A DNA stretch of 64,000 nucleotides from Clostridia bacterium (GTDB lineage Bacteria; Bacillota; Clostridia; Oscillospirales; CAG-272). Location: positions 1 through 64,000 of the forward strand of contig JAFTJE010000025.1 in the NCBI GenBank assembly GCA_017456545.1, written 5' to 3'. Made by a program: the position numbers and the translations under genes. Shown here piece by piece: positions 1-7,642 of this stretch (its first letter is position 1; every line of letters begins with the position of its first letter). The notes beneath the pieces were generated by a model that did not search any database, was not told the origin of the DNA, and worked only from the letters and a program-made list of their open reading frames with translations.

Positions 1-79
1 CTTCGGCACAGTAGTTTCTAACACTACGCTCTGACATATTCCATTTTTTTGCCATTTCAGCAACAGATATATAACTCAT
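1..79 (-). CDS. Helix-turn-helix protein, N-terminal end only
   Basis: Read on the minus strand, an ATG at 79 opens a frame that runs off the left edge. Its 26 visible residues begin MSYISVAEMAKKWNMSERS and continue VRNYCAE. This is the first helices of a compact helix-turn-helix fold seen in small excisionase-like or MerR-like DNA-binding proteins. An AGGTG ribosome site lies about 5 bases upstream of the ATG. The rest of the gene is outside the window, so its true length and partners are unknown. It sits on the presumed mobile-element side of the tRNA-Pro fragment at 508-552, which suits an accessory or excision-control role, but that is inference. Confidence 0.6.
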   Translation of the reverse strand, partial: MSYISVAEMAKKWNMSERSVRNYCAE

Positions 80-507
80 ATTTACACCTCTAAATTTCAT
101 CTTGTATATAGTATAACACTTTATCGGCAAAATATCAATATGTTTTTCTAGATTTTTAATTTGTTTTTGCCGATAAAGGAATTTTTGCTTTTATGATTTG
201 AAAATTCCTTTTCTTTGTTTACTGCGGAGCAATTTTTGAATGTTGAAAAAGAAAAAATGCAACCATGTGTGATTTTTGAACACAGGGTTGCAAATTTGGG
301 GATTATATGTTAACATGGTGGTGGGAATGAAAATCGAACACAGGGTGGGCTTTTTTTGGTTGATTTATGGTTTTGACCACAGGGTGGACCATTTACGGGA
401 GTGGACTATGTGGAAACAGTGTTCGTAAGAGGTGACGAAAGCATGGTTTTCCGAGAGGAAAGGCGTCAAGATGAGGGGAAATGATGGCAAAAACTGTCTA
501 TTCGGCA
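80..507. other. Gene-poor end of presumed integrated element
   Basis: No convincing coding region was found. The stretch contains the minus-strand terminator and three copies of a short unit resembling GAACACAGGGTGG at about 278-290, 336-349 and 375-388. One copy forms an arm of the terminator. Short frames here lack ribosome sites and recognisable protein features. The region ends where tRNA-Pro identity begins at 508, so it is best read as the non-coding right end of an integrated element. Confidence 0.4.
251..292 (-). terminator. Minus-strand terminator without an assigned gene
   Basis: Arms 258-270 and 280-292 pair over 13 positions with one mismatch around a 9-base loop. On the minus strand the stem is followed by TTTTTT and further T-rich sequence, as in an intrinsic terminator. 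No convincing protein gene lies just upstream of it on that strand, so it may end a small RNA or a gene remnant. Confidence 0.55.
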
Positions 508-552
508 TTCGGGTACTGGAGGCCTGGAGTTCGAATCTCCACACTTCGACCA
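508..552 (+). tRNA. tRNA-Pro(CGG) 3' half; attachment-site scar
   Basis: The sequence reads as the 3' half of a proline tRNA. Anticodon loop TTCGGGT (anticodon CGG at 510-512) is followed by stem strand ACTGG (515-519) and variable loop AGGCC. The T arm is TGGAG-TTCGAAT-CTCCA (525-541), then acceptor strand CACTTCG (542-548), discriminator A and encoded CCA (550-552). The expected 5' partners, CCAGT before the loop and CGAAGTG at the 5' end, are absent; the bases before 508 do not pair. Identity starting in the anticodon loop is typical of tyrosine-integrase crossover sites. This is therefore a scar rather than a working tRNA, with the element to the left and native chromosome to the right. 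Confidence 0.75.
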
Positions 553-590
553 TAAAACAAAAATGCACCGTACGGTGCATTTTTGTTTTA
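553..590. terminator. Perfect palindromic terminator after tRNA-Pro fragment
   Basis: Positions 553-590 form a perfect 38-base palindrome centred between 571 and 572, with an A-rich left arm and T-rich right arm. It works as an intrinsic terminator in either direction. It starts directly after the tRNA CCA end, as expected for the native tRNA terminator left on the chromosomal side of an insertion. Confidence 0.85.
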
Positions 591-639
591 TCATTGATGT
601 GTAGCTCGTGCTCCACTTTTCGCAAAGCGAAAACGGAGT
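586..639 (+). repeat. 54-bp direct repeat, copy 1
   Basis: This copy matches 752-805 at 53 of 54 positions; the only difference is T versus C in the ATCA(T/C)TGA-like segment near the start. The 3' part is self-complementary: TTTTCGC pairs with GCGAAAA around AAA, with outer CTCC and GGAG arms. That gives a potential small hairpin. The first bases overlap the palindromic terminator. Confidence 0.85.
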
Positions 640-945
640 GCGTAAAATTGCCCTAAGGCGTGATAGCTCGCTAATCTAAGCTGTGGGCAATTCAACGAAG
701 CGTAGCTGAGTCATCTCCACTTGAGATATTATACCATTTTGGTATGCTGTCTTTTATCATCGATGTGTAGCTCGTGCTCCACTTTTCGCAAAGCGAAAAC
801 GGAGTACTCATAGTAAGTGAAGCCGACAGTAGCTAACAGACAGAAAGCAGTTCCCTGCCGTCAGTATATACATCCCATTCCAAGCTTTCATTCTGTAAAC
901 AAGCTGATTCAACGCAAAAATCGTTATTTGTTTCTTGATTAGTTA
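640..945. other. Intergenic region with no recognised gene
   Basis: Apart from the second 54-bp repeat, this stretch contains an inverted pair AATTGCCC/GGGCAATT and a small ATACC-ATTTT-GGTAT hairpin at 731-745. I see no coding signal, RNA gene or further mobile-element feature. Confidence 0.4.
752..805 (+). repeat. 54-bp direct repeat, copy 2
   Basis: Second copy of the repeat at 586-639, in the same orientation 166 bp downstream. It keeps the same TTTTCGC-AAA-GCGAAAA hairpin. It has no coding potential and lies between the tRNA-Pro fragment and the first chromosomal gene. Confidence 0.85.
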
Positions 946-974
946 TTTACAAAAATTAAAATTAGTAGTATAAT
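946..974 (+). promoter_or_regulatory. Sigma-A promoter for the fucosidase gene
   Basis: TTTACA at 946-951 and TATAAT at 969-974 are separated by exactly 17 bases. The promoter lies 28 bp before the start of the glycosidase gene. Confidence 0.75.
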
Positions 975-1002
975 TATCTAAAATATTATGTGAGGTTTTA
1001 TT

Positions 1003-2028
1003 ATGGACGGAATTAAATGGTTTAAGGAAGCAAAATACGGTCTTATGCTGCATTTTGGATTGTACTCTGTTTTGGGAGGAGTTTACAAAGGTAAAAAATC
1101 CCATAATTATGCCGAATGGATACAGTCTGCTCTTGCAATCCCGAACTGTGAAATGGAAAAAATTGCAAAAGCCTTTAATCCTATATATTTTGATGCTGAT
1201 GAGTGGGCAAAATTTGCCTATGATTGTGGAATGAAATATATTGTTATAACAACTAAGCACCACGACGGCTTTGCACTTTTCAGGTCTTCGGCTGATACAT
1301 ACAACTGTGTTGATTTTTCTCCATTTAGAAGAGATATTATTGGTGAATTAAGCCAAGCCTGTAAAAAATACGGCTTGAAATTCGGCATTTACTATTCTCA
1401 AGACCTTGACTGGCATGAGGAAAACGGCGGTGGCTACAAAACCGAGCCAATTGGCTGTGCCGGAGTTAGCTGGGACAATTCCTGGGATTTCCCTTGTAAG
1501 GAAAAAAAGGACTTCAATATTACATTCAGAAATAAAATCATACCACAGATTAAGGAAATTATGACAAACTACGGTGAAATTTCTCTTGCTTGGTTTGATA
1601 TGCCTATGACATTAACACCTGAGCAAAGCCAGGAAATATACGACCTTGTAAAAAAATATCAACCTGACTGTCTTGTAAATTCTCGCTTAGGAAACGGTAA
1701 ATATGATTATGTTTCTTTAGGTGATAACGAAATACCCGATACCAAAAATTCAGCCGAGGGAACAGTTGATTTTAACTCAATTGAGGGCTTTAAGCCATCC
1801 CCTTATGGATTTTATGAGTCAGCTTGCACATTAAATGATTCCTGGGGATACAACTCCTGGGACCATAATTGGAAAAGCAGCGAGCAAATTTATCATAATA
1901 AGAAGAAGTTGAATGCACTTGAAATCAATTATCTTATTAATATCGGGCCTGACCATTTGGGCAGATTTCCACTTGAAGCACAAGAAATTTTAATGGGTGT
2001 TGCAGCCCTTGAAAAAAATGAAAAATAG
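1003..2028 (+). CDS. Alpha-L-fucosidase-like GH29 glycosidase
   Basis: The 341-residue protein has the hallmarks of the GH29 catalytic barrel, which hydrolyses terminal alpha-L-fucose from glycans. Visible motifs are WFKEAKYGLMLHFGLYS at residues 6-22, the substrate-pocket KHHDGF at 85-90, GIYYS at 128-132 and LAWFD at 195-199. D199 is the expected nucleophile. It lacks the C-terminal beta-sandwich that many fucosidases carry, so it is a short catalytic-domain form. No signal peptide is present, suggesting cytoplasmic action on imported oligosaccharides. It has its own promoter and a GAGG ribosome site. The family is fairly certain; fucose specificity is inferred. Confidence 0.85.
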   Translation: MDGIKWFKEAKYGLMLHFGLYSVLGGVYKGKKSHNYAEWIQSALAIPNCEMEKIAKAFNPIYFDADEWAKFAYDCGMKYIVITTKHHDGFALFRSSADTYNCVDFSPFRRDIIGELSQACKKYGLKFGIYYSQDLDWHEENGGGYKTEPIGCAGVSWDNSWDFPCKEKKDFNITFRNKIIPQIKEIMTNYGEISLAWFDMPMTLTPEQSQEIYDLVKKYQPDCLVNSRLGNGKYDYVSLGDNEIPDTKNSAEGTVDFNSIEGFKPSPYGFYESACTLNDSWGYNSWDHNWKSSEQIYHNKKKLNALEINYLINIGPDHLGRFPLEAQEILMGVAALEKNEK

Positions 2029-2089
2029 CAATTGCACATCGGCTGATGTCAGTAAGCTGTTTATATATGAAGTAAAAAGGCAATCCGTC

Positions 2090-2119
2090 TTGATTTTGGT
2101 GTAAGATAAAATATATAAA
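2090..2119 (+). promoter_or_regulatory. Possible promoter for the AEC transporter
   Basis: TTGATT at 2090-2095 and TATAAA at 2114-2119 are 18 bases apart. A second TATAAT at 2131-2136 has no good -35 partner. Which is used is uncertain. Confidence 0.4.
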
Positions 2120-2185
2120 TTAAAATATGTTATAATCAAGCCACTGAATATTCACTGATAATCTATTATAATGGGAGGAGGTTGT

Positions 2186-3118
2186 ATGTCAACATTTTTA
2201 ACTACGCTAAGCCAGATTTCATATTTATTTTTGTTGATTGGTGCCGGCTTTGCAGTAATGAAGCTATGTAAACTTCCCGATGTGGCGACTACTGTCCTTT
2301 CCAAGCTGGTTACCACACTATTTATGCCAGCTCTGATTTTAACTAACTTTATGGAAAATTTTACAGTTACCCGTCTCAGCTCTGCATGGCCTTTTGCATT
2401 AGCCGGAGTAATTGTAGTATCCTTATCAATCGCATTTGCTAAATTTGTTTCCATTATCAGTGCCGGGGACGGGTATCGCCGAAAAATACACACCTACTGT
2501 CTTGCATTCTCAAATTTTGGATTTATGGGAACGGCTGTTGTTTCTACACTTATGCCTGATTTGTTTATGTCATATCTCATTCTTTGCACTCCTATGTGGA
2601 TTGTTAATTATTCATGGGCTGTGCCTGCACTGTTAATACCGAGTGAGAAAACAAAGGGCTTTAGCTTCAGAAACCTATTAAATCCTTTGTTTATTGCCAT
2701 GATAATAGGCATGATAATCGGAATGACTCAGCTGACTGTACCTTCGTTTTTGGATATATCAATAGATGCACTAAGCAAATGTATGTCTCCCTCTACCATG
2801 CTACTGACAGGTATGTGTGTTGCAAAAATAGATATTAAGCGAGTTCTTAAAATAAAAAGCATATACATTTTAACGGCAATAAGACTGCTGTTAATTCCCT
2901 CAATATTTTTATTGGTGCTGCTGATACATAAATTTGAATACGGAGTTTCGCTATGTGTTCTGGCAGTATTATCTATGCCCCTTGGCTTAAACAGTGTGGT
3001 TATTCCGGAATCCCACGGGCAGGACACAAGGGAGGCATCAGGTATGGCAATAGTATCCCACCTTGCCTCTGCTCTGACAATCCCCTTGATGTTTACATTT
3101 TTTGAGCTTATTATTTGA
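2186..3118 (+). CDS. AEC-family (auxin efflux carrier-like) permease
   Basis: This is an integral membrane protein of about 310 residues with roughly ten hydrophobic helices. The pattern is typical of bacterial AEC permeases: a first half with LPDVATTVLSKLVTTLFMPALI and a second half ending MPLGLNSVVIPESHGQD. Bacterial members export or exchange small organic acids such as malate; the substrate here is unknown. The ATG at 2186 is chosen over one at 2171 because GGGAGGAGG at 2173-2181 gives proper spacing. It follows the fucosidase on the same strand but appears to have a separate promoter, and it is closed by a strong terminator at 3182-3223. Confidence 0.85.
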   Translation: MSTFLTTLSQISYLFLLIGAGFAVMKLCKLPDVATTVLSKLVTTLFMPALILTNFMENFTVTRLSSAWPFALAGVIVVSLSIAFAKFVSIISAGDGYRRKIHTYCLAFSNFGFMGTAVVSTLMPDLFMSYLILCTPMWIVNYSWAVPALLIPSEKTKGFSFRNLLNPLFIAMIIGMIIGMTQLTVPSFLDISIDALSKCMSPSTMLLTGMCVAKIDIKRVLKIKSIYILTAIRLLLIPSIFLLVLLIHKFEYGVSLCVLAVLSMPLGLNSVVIPESHGQDTREASGMAIVSHLASALTIPLMFTFFELII

Positions 3119-3181
3119 ATATTGACGGTCTATATACTTTATAAACGAGTTCAAAAGTGAAAGATTTTATAAGAAGCACAT

Positions 3182-3223
3182 AAAAGCCGATATCCTGTTT
3201 CTTCGACAGGATATCGGCTTTTT
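3182..3223. terminator. Bidirectional terminator between convergent genes
   Basis: A perfect 17-bp stem (AAAAGCCGATATCCTGT and its complement) with a 7-base loop is flanked by A and T runs. It separates the AEC permease (plus) from the large minus-strand glycosidase-like gene. Confidence 0.9.
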
Positions 3224-3235
3224 TGCAATATTATT

Positions 3236-5164
3236 TTATTTACAGGGAATTACTGCAGAGTGTGGGAAATTAAATTTACCTGCGTATACAGATAAAAGGA
3301 AATAATAGTTATCTGCAAGGTAATTATAACCACAGGGTACACCGTTTTTAGTACGCCAGTCTATGCTCTTGCAGTAGCCGGGCATAAGTCCACTGTGGGT
3401 AAGCTCCTTTTCATAGGTGTTTAGAATAGCAAAAAGTATTTTGTCTGCCTCTTTTGTTAACCCTACATTATACATAGATGTAAGGAAATGAAATCCGTTC
3501 ATACCACAGAGCCCACCGTTTTCATACTGTCCCCAATCACTCATACAAGCCCAGTCAATGGTATCTGCAGGAGCTATTGGCATAACATTACCGGGGATAC
3601 CGAAGCGAAGCTCTCCATATCCCTCCTTATCCATTATTCTAAGGAGAGTCTTTATCATTCTTCTACCTGTATCACGGGGAATAAGTCCCTCGTTTATGCC
3701 CATTGACACTGCGAATGTAAAACCGTAATCGTGAATTGCACCGTTACGGCTTATCCATCCTGCCATAAGGTCGGTGTCGGGGTTGTAGAAGGTATCAAAG
3801 AATACAGCATCAAATTTTTCAAGCTGTTTTTCGTATTTTTCTGCCAGGGAGTGTTTATCAAGCTTATGTAAAAGTTCGGAAAGCTCTCTTAATGCACGGT
3901 GACAAAGATAGTTAAAATAGATATCCTTGTGTCCGAATGCCATATTATCCCACCAGTTGCCCTGCTGTCCGAATTCTGTAGGCTGTCCCATATAGTCTCC
4001 GGGGAATGGGGACTCAAATATTCCGTCTCCGTCGGTGTCTCTTGTCAGAAGGTAGTCTGCTGCCTTTACAGCATTTGGTAAAAGTTTTTTGGCAAGGGGG
4101 AGATTCCAGCTTGCAATACCTGTAAGGGCAATTATAGCTCCCGGTGTTGAATCAACCGAGCAAGCAAATCCGCCCTTCTTCTCCTTGTTAAAGTAGCATA
4201 CGCTTACCTCTCCGTCATACGCCTGGGAGTGTAAAAAGCTCCTTTTCATCTGTCTTTCAAAGGCTCTGCGTATCATTTCGAACTGTTCATTACCATCATC
4301 CATTATCTGTAAAAGGTCTGATTTCATATGAACGGCAAGATGGCCGGTTCCGTGGAAGTAGATATTATCTCCCATATCAAAAAGCTCTCTGTTAAGGGCA
4401 AAGGAGTTAAGCCAGTTACGCTTAAGTCCGTTATATCTCTCATCGTTCTCCTCCGGGAATGAGGGATAGCATTCATCAAGCACCTTAAATGTCAGCTCCA
4501 CACTCTCAAGGGGGGATTTTGACTTAAATGTAAGAAAGGAGCTACCGTAATGGAGGGAGTGGATTCTGTTATGATTGTAGCTATAATTTTTACAGCCGAG
4601 ATCAAGTCCTGTAAATTCCTTTGAAAGCTGAAGCTCCTCCTCGCAGAATACATCCTTGTCGGAGGATGAAATTTCAACTCTGCCGTAATCGGGAAAAAAT
4701 ACTATCATAGGAAGCTCGTATCTGCTCTTGAAGATTGTCATGGGATTTCTGCTTTTGAGCTTTTTGGGCTCATTCCTTGTCCAGATTGTCGGTGGTGCTG
4801 TCTTTATAGCAAGTCTTGTGCTGAATATATCATTTGACAAAGCCTTATTAAGCTTAATATTCAAGGTGTGGAGGTCTTTAATCTCATAAAAAGCGACACT
4901 CCCCTCACTGTTTTCAAAAAATGCTGTATTATCTGTAAATTCACTCTTTATAGGGGAATGCTTCTTGAAGGCGCCGTTCTTTGCACCGTAGGATGGGAGC
5001 ATAAGGTTATAGCTTGCATGCTTATCCCTGTCTCTGCCTCCCGACTCAACGCCAAAAAATGCTATTCCTCCTGTGGTTTTGTCGAAGGTAACGGAGAAAA
5101 ACTTTCCCTCAAAGCAGGCATATCTCGGATGTGTGTTTTCTATTTTTCTTTGCTTCTGTTCCAT
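3236..5164 (-). CDS. Six-hairpin (alpha/alpha)6 glycosidase-like protein
   Basis: This 642-residue protein has an N-terminal beta-rich half and a C-terminal half built of paired helices. The C-terminal half resembles six-hairpin glycosidases, with DTDGDGIFESPFPGDYMG, QQGNWWDNMAFGHKD, NGAIHDYGFTF and GGLCGMNGFHFL as conserved-looking aromatic and acidic stretches. I do not recognise a numbered GH family. Substrate and mechanism are unknown. The start at 5164 is preferred because AGGAG lies 10 bases upstream; the longer frame from 5197 has no ribosome site. No signal peptide, so cytoplasmic. It is divergent from the DUF6259-like gene at 5442, sharing a 277-bp regulatory region. Confidence 0.6.
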   Translation of the reverse strand: MEQKQRKIENTHPRYACFEGKFFSVTFDKTTGGIAFFGVESGGRDRDKHASYNLMLPSYGAKNGAFKKHSPIKSEFTDNTAFFENSEGSVAFYEIKDLHTLNIKLNKALSNDIFSTRLAIKTAPPTIWTRNEPKKLKSRNPMTIFKSRYELPMIVFFPDYGRVEISSSDKDVFCEEELQLSKEFTGLDLGCKNYSYNHNRIHSLHYGSSFLTFKSKSPLESVELTFKVLDECYPSFPEENDERYNGLKRNWLNSFALNRELFDMGDNIYFHGTGHLAVHMKSDLLQIMDDGNEQFEMIRRAFERQMKRSFLHSQAYDGEVSVCYFNKEKKGGFACSVDSTPGAIIALTGIASWNLPLAKKLLPNAVKAADYLLTRDTDGDGIFESPFPGDYMGQPTEFGQQGNWWDNMAFGHKDIYFNYLCHRALRELSELLHKLDKHSLAEKYEKQLEKFDAVFFDTFYNPDTDLMAGWISRNGAIHDYGFTFAVSMGINEGLIPRDTGRRMIKTLLRIMDKEGYGELRFGIPGNVMPIAPADTIDWACMSDWGQYENGGLCGMNGFHFLTSMYNVGLTKEADKILFAILNTYEKELTHSGLMPGYCKSIDWRTKNGVPCGYNYLADNYYFLLSVYAGKFNFPHSAVIPCK

Positions 5165-5262
5165 GATAACATTGCTCCTCGTTATTTTACGGTGCATTCA
5201 GCACCGGATTTTAATTTATCCTGACTGCATCAGAAGTATGAATCGGCATTAATCCAAAAAGG

Positions 5263-5291
5263 ATTATATCACATTATTTTCATTTATACAA
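5263..5291 (-). promoter_or_regulatory. Promoter for minus-strand glycosidase
   Basis: Read on the minus strand, TTGTAT (5286-5291) and TATAAT (5263-5268) are separated by 17 bases and lead to the gene starting at 5164. Confidence 0.6.
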
Positions 5292-5306
5292 CCCTAATAC
5301 CGTTTT

Positions 5307-5325
5307 TTGAATTTACAAAATTCAA
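5307..5325. promoter_or_regulatory. Palindrome between divergent glycosidase promoters
   Basis: TTGAATTT-ACA-AAATTCAA is a perfect inverted repeat with 8-bp arms and a 3-base centre. It lies between the two divergent promoters, centred about 60 bp upstream of the predicted minus-strand transcription start and about 73 bp upstream of the plus-strand start. It is a good candidate operator shared by the two genes; the binding protein is not known. Confidence 0.5.
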
Positions 5326-5353
5326 TTTTATTGGGTCTTGGCTCCGATTTTAA

Positions 5354-5382
5354 TTGACAGTATAGTATAGTTTTGATATAAT
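5354..5382 (+). promoter_or_regulatory. Consensus promoter for the DUF6259-like gene
   Basis: TTGACA at 5354-5359 and TATAAT at 5377-5382 match the sigma-A consensus at all twelve positions with a 17-base spacer. Confidence 0.85.
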
Positions 5383-5441
5383 TGACTTTGAAGGGAGGCT
5401 CTTCTCTTCGGTAAAAATACAACAGCCGGTAGGTGAGTAAA

Positions 5442-7493
5442 ATGAATCTCAGTGCAAAAAATATAAGCATTACAATAAATACCGAGATGGGATATATCGC
5501 ATCTATGCTCATAAACGGCACAGAAAGATGTGCTGATATATGCCCACTCTTTATAGTAAGACTTTGTCATAGGGATGGGAGCTACTGTTACTTAAAATCC
5601 ACAGAGGCACTAAATTACACCGTGGATTCTGACAGCATTATATATACGGGCTTCGGTGACGCCCTTCCCGATGTTTCTATCAAGGTTACCGTAAAGGCCG
5701 AGGACGGTATTTTGTGGTGGGTAAGCGTATGCTCCGTACCCGATGAATATGCAGTGGAATGGGTTGAAATACCTAAAATCTGCCTACGCCGTCTTATTGA
5801 TAATGACCCCCTGGGAGGAAAAATAATATTTCCGTATGATGAGGGTATACTCCTTACAGACGAATCATTACTTCCCCGCTACGAGCCCGAGTTTCCTATG
5901 TCCGGTGCATACTTCATTTTTCCAAACAAGGTATGCTCCCAATTTATGGCGTATCTTTTTGAAAATGACGGTCTTTACATAGGTGCCCATGACACCAAAA
6001 GAGGCTTTAAGGGTGTTGATTTTTACCGTAACGGTAATGGAATTTCCTTACAAATGCGTCTGTATACCGGTGCAAATTTCGGAGATGACTATACATCCGA
6101 TTTTCCCGTTGTATGGAGGGTATGCGGTCCCCATTGGAAATCGGCTGCCGAAATCTACAGAGTGTGGCTTGAAAATAATCTCCCACAAAACATGGTACCT
6201 ATAGAAAATAATAAATCTCTGCCGAAATGGTATAAGGAGCCACCGATAATAGTAACCTATCCCGTGCGTGGAATACATGATTTTGATGAAATGTATCCAA
6301 ATGCCCTTTTCCCATATGTAAATGCTCTGCCACATCTTAAAAGAATAAAGGATGGCACAGGCTGTAATGTTATGTCTCTGCTTATGCACTGGGAGGGAAC
6401 AGCTCCCTGGGCTCCCCCATATATGTGGCCACCCTACGGAGGTGAGGACGCATTTAACGAGTTCAAGAATGCTCTGCACAAAAACGGAGACCTGTTGGGA
6501 GTATATTGCTCTGGATTTGGCTACACTCTGCAAAGCAAGCTTATAAAGGAATACAACACCTCAGAGACGATTAAGGAGAAAGGACACCTTAAGGCAATGT
6601 GTCAATCCCCGGAAGGCAAGCCGAAGCTCGGCATAACCTGTACATACCAGCGTATTGGCTATGACATTTGTCCTGCATCCGATCTTGGTCGCACAATTCT
6701 CGAAGAAGGATATGAGCCTATTTTCAAAAGTGGAGTTGACTATGCCCAGATACTTGACCAGAATCACGGTGGTGGGCAGTATATGTGCTATGCAAGGGAG
6801 CATAATCATCCACCCATGCCGGGAGAATGGATGACCTCTAATCTTTTGAAAACACTTTCGGATTGGAATAAAAAGGCTCCCAATATGTTATTTGGATGCG
6901 AGAGTGCGGCATCTGAGCCATTTATCGGCAATTTACTTATGAGTGATAACAGATTTGAATTAAACTATCCATTTGGTACACCTATACCCGTTTATGCATA
7001 TCTATATCATGAATATGTACGAAACTTTATGGGAAACCAGTGCGGATGTCCCTTTGAGCCAAAGGTAGATACTCTCCGATACCGTCTTGCCTACTCCTTT
7101 TCCATCGGTGATATTATGACACTTACCCTGGCACCGAACGGAGAGCTTATGACACATTGGGGCACTAATGATTTTATACATTGCCCCGATATGGATAAAA
7201 CTCTTTTGTTTATAAAAAATGTTATGAAATTCTACCACAGGGTAGGCAAAAAATACCTATACTCCGGTAAAATGAGCTCTTTGCCGGACATAGAATGCGA
7301 AGAAATATTTATACCCTTGTTCCGTGGACGCAAGGTTGCAAATCTTCCCCGTCTGCTGTCCTCGGTATGGGAAGAAAAGGATGGAGGGGTTGCCTATATT
7401 GTGGTAAATCCGGAGGACGAGCCTGTTACCTTCCGTATAGGAGATGAGACCTATGAGGCTCCACCCCTTAACGCAATTCTTATAATAAAATAG
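5442..7493 (+). CDS. DUF6259-like putative glycoside hydrolase
   Basis: The 683-residue protein has an N-terminal beta-sandwich-like half of about 250 residues, then a likely TIM-barrel catalytic region. Stretches such as WKSAAEIYRVWLENNLP, LLMHWEGTAPWAPPYMWPP and DYAQILDQNHGGGQYMC resemble DUF6259 family proteins of gut anaerobes, which are distantly related to clan GH-D-type hydrolases. Catalytic residues are not assigned; D and E in the barrel motifs are candidates. No signal peptide is seen. ATG 5442 is preferred over GTG 5433 because AGGTGAG at 5431-5437 serves as its ribosome site. Family assignment is from memory of sequence style; substrate is unknown. Confidence 0.6.
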   Translation: MNLSAKNISITINTEMGYIASMLINGTERCADICPLFIVRLCHRDGSYCYLKSTEALNYTVDSDSIIYTGFGDALPDVSIKVTVKAEDGILWWVSVCSVPDEYAVEWVEIPKICLRRLIDNDPLGGKIIFPYDEGILLTDESLLPRYEPEFPMSGAYFIFPNKVCSQFMAYLFENDGLYIGAHDTKRGFKGVDFYRNGNGISLQMRLYTGANFGDDYTSDFPVVWRVCGPHWKSAAEIYRVWLENNLPQNMVPIENNKSLPKWYKEPPIIVTYPVRGIHDFDEMYPNALFPYVNALPHLKRIKDGTGCNVMSLLMHWEGTAPWAPPYMWPPYGGEDAFNEFKNALHKNGDLLGVYCSGFGYTLQSKLIKEYNTSETIKEKGHLKAMCQSPEGKPKLGITCTYQRIGYDICPASDLGRTILEEGYEPIFKSGVDYAQILDQNHGGGQYMCYAREHNHPPMPGEWMTSNLLKTLSDWNKKAPNMLFGCESAASEPFIGNLLMSDNRFELNYPFGTPIPVYAYLYHEYVRNFMGNQCGCPFEPKVDTLRYRLAYSFSIGDIMTLTLAPNGELMTHWGTNDFIHCPDMDKTLLFIKNVMKFYHRVGKKYLYSGKMSSLPDIECEEIFIPLFRGRKVANLPRLLSSVWEEKDGGVAYIVVNPEDEPVTFRIGDETYEAPPLNAILIIK

Positions 7494-7511
7494 CACCTAA
7501 CAATATATAAG

Positions 7512-7567
7512 AACACACTCCTAAGAAGGAGTAAGCAACTATCTCCTCTCTATGAGTGTGTTTTTTA
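7512..7567 (+). terminator. Terminator after the DUF6259-like gene
   Basis: ACACACTC (7513-7520) pairs with GAGTGTGT (7554-7561), with a smaller internal CTCC-AAGAA-GGAG hairpin, followed by a run of T. Confidence 0.7.
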
Positions 7568-7642
7568 TACCTGTAATTCTGTATGTAACCTCCTTATGTG
7601 AAAAATTGTTATTATAGTAAAGAGATAAAATTGGAGGTTGCT

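Noticed and set aside
380..552. Complete tRNA or tmRNA ending at 552
   Set aside because: No CGAAGTG acceptor strand, D arm or anticodon-stem partner occurs upstream, so only the 3' half is supported.
365..656. Overlapping frames on both strands around the tRNA-Pro fragment
   Set aside because: They run through the tRNA half and palindromic terminator, have no ribosome site and no protein-like composition.
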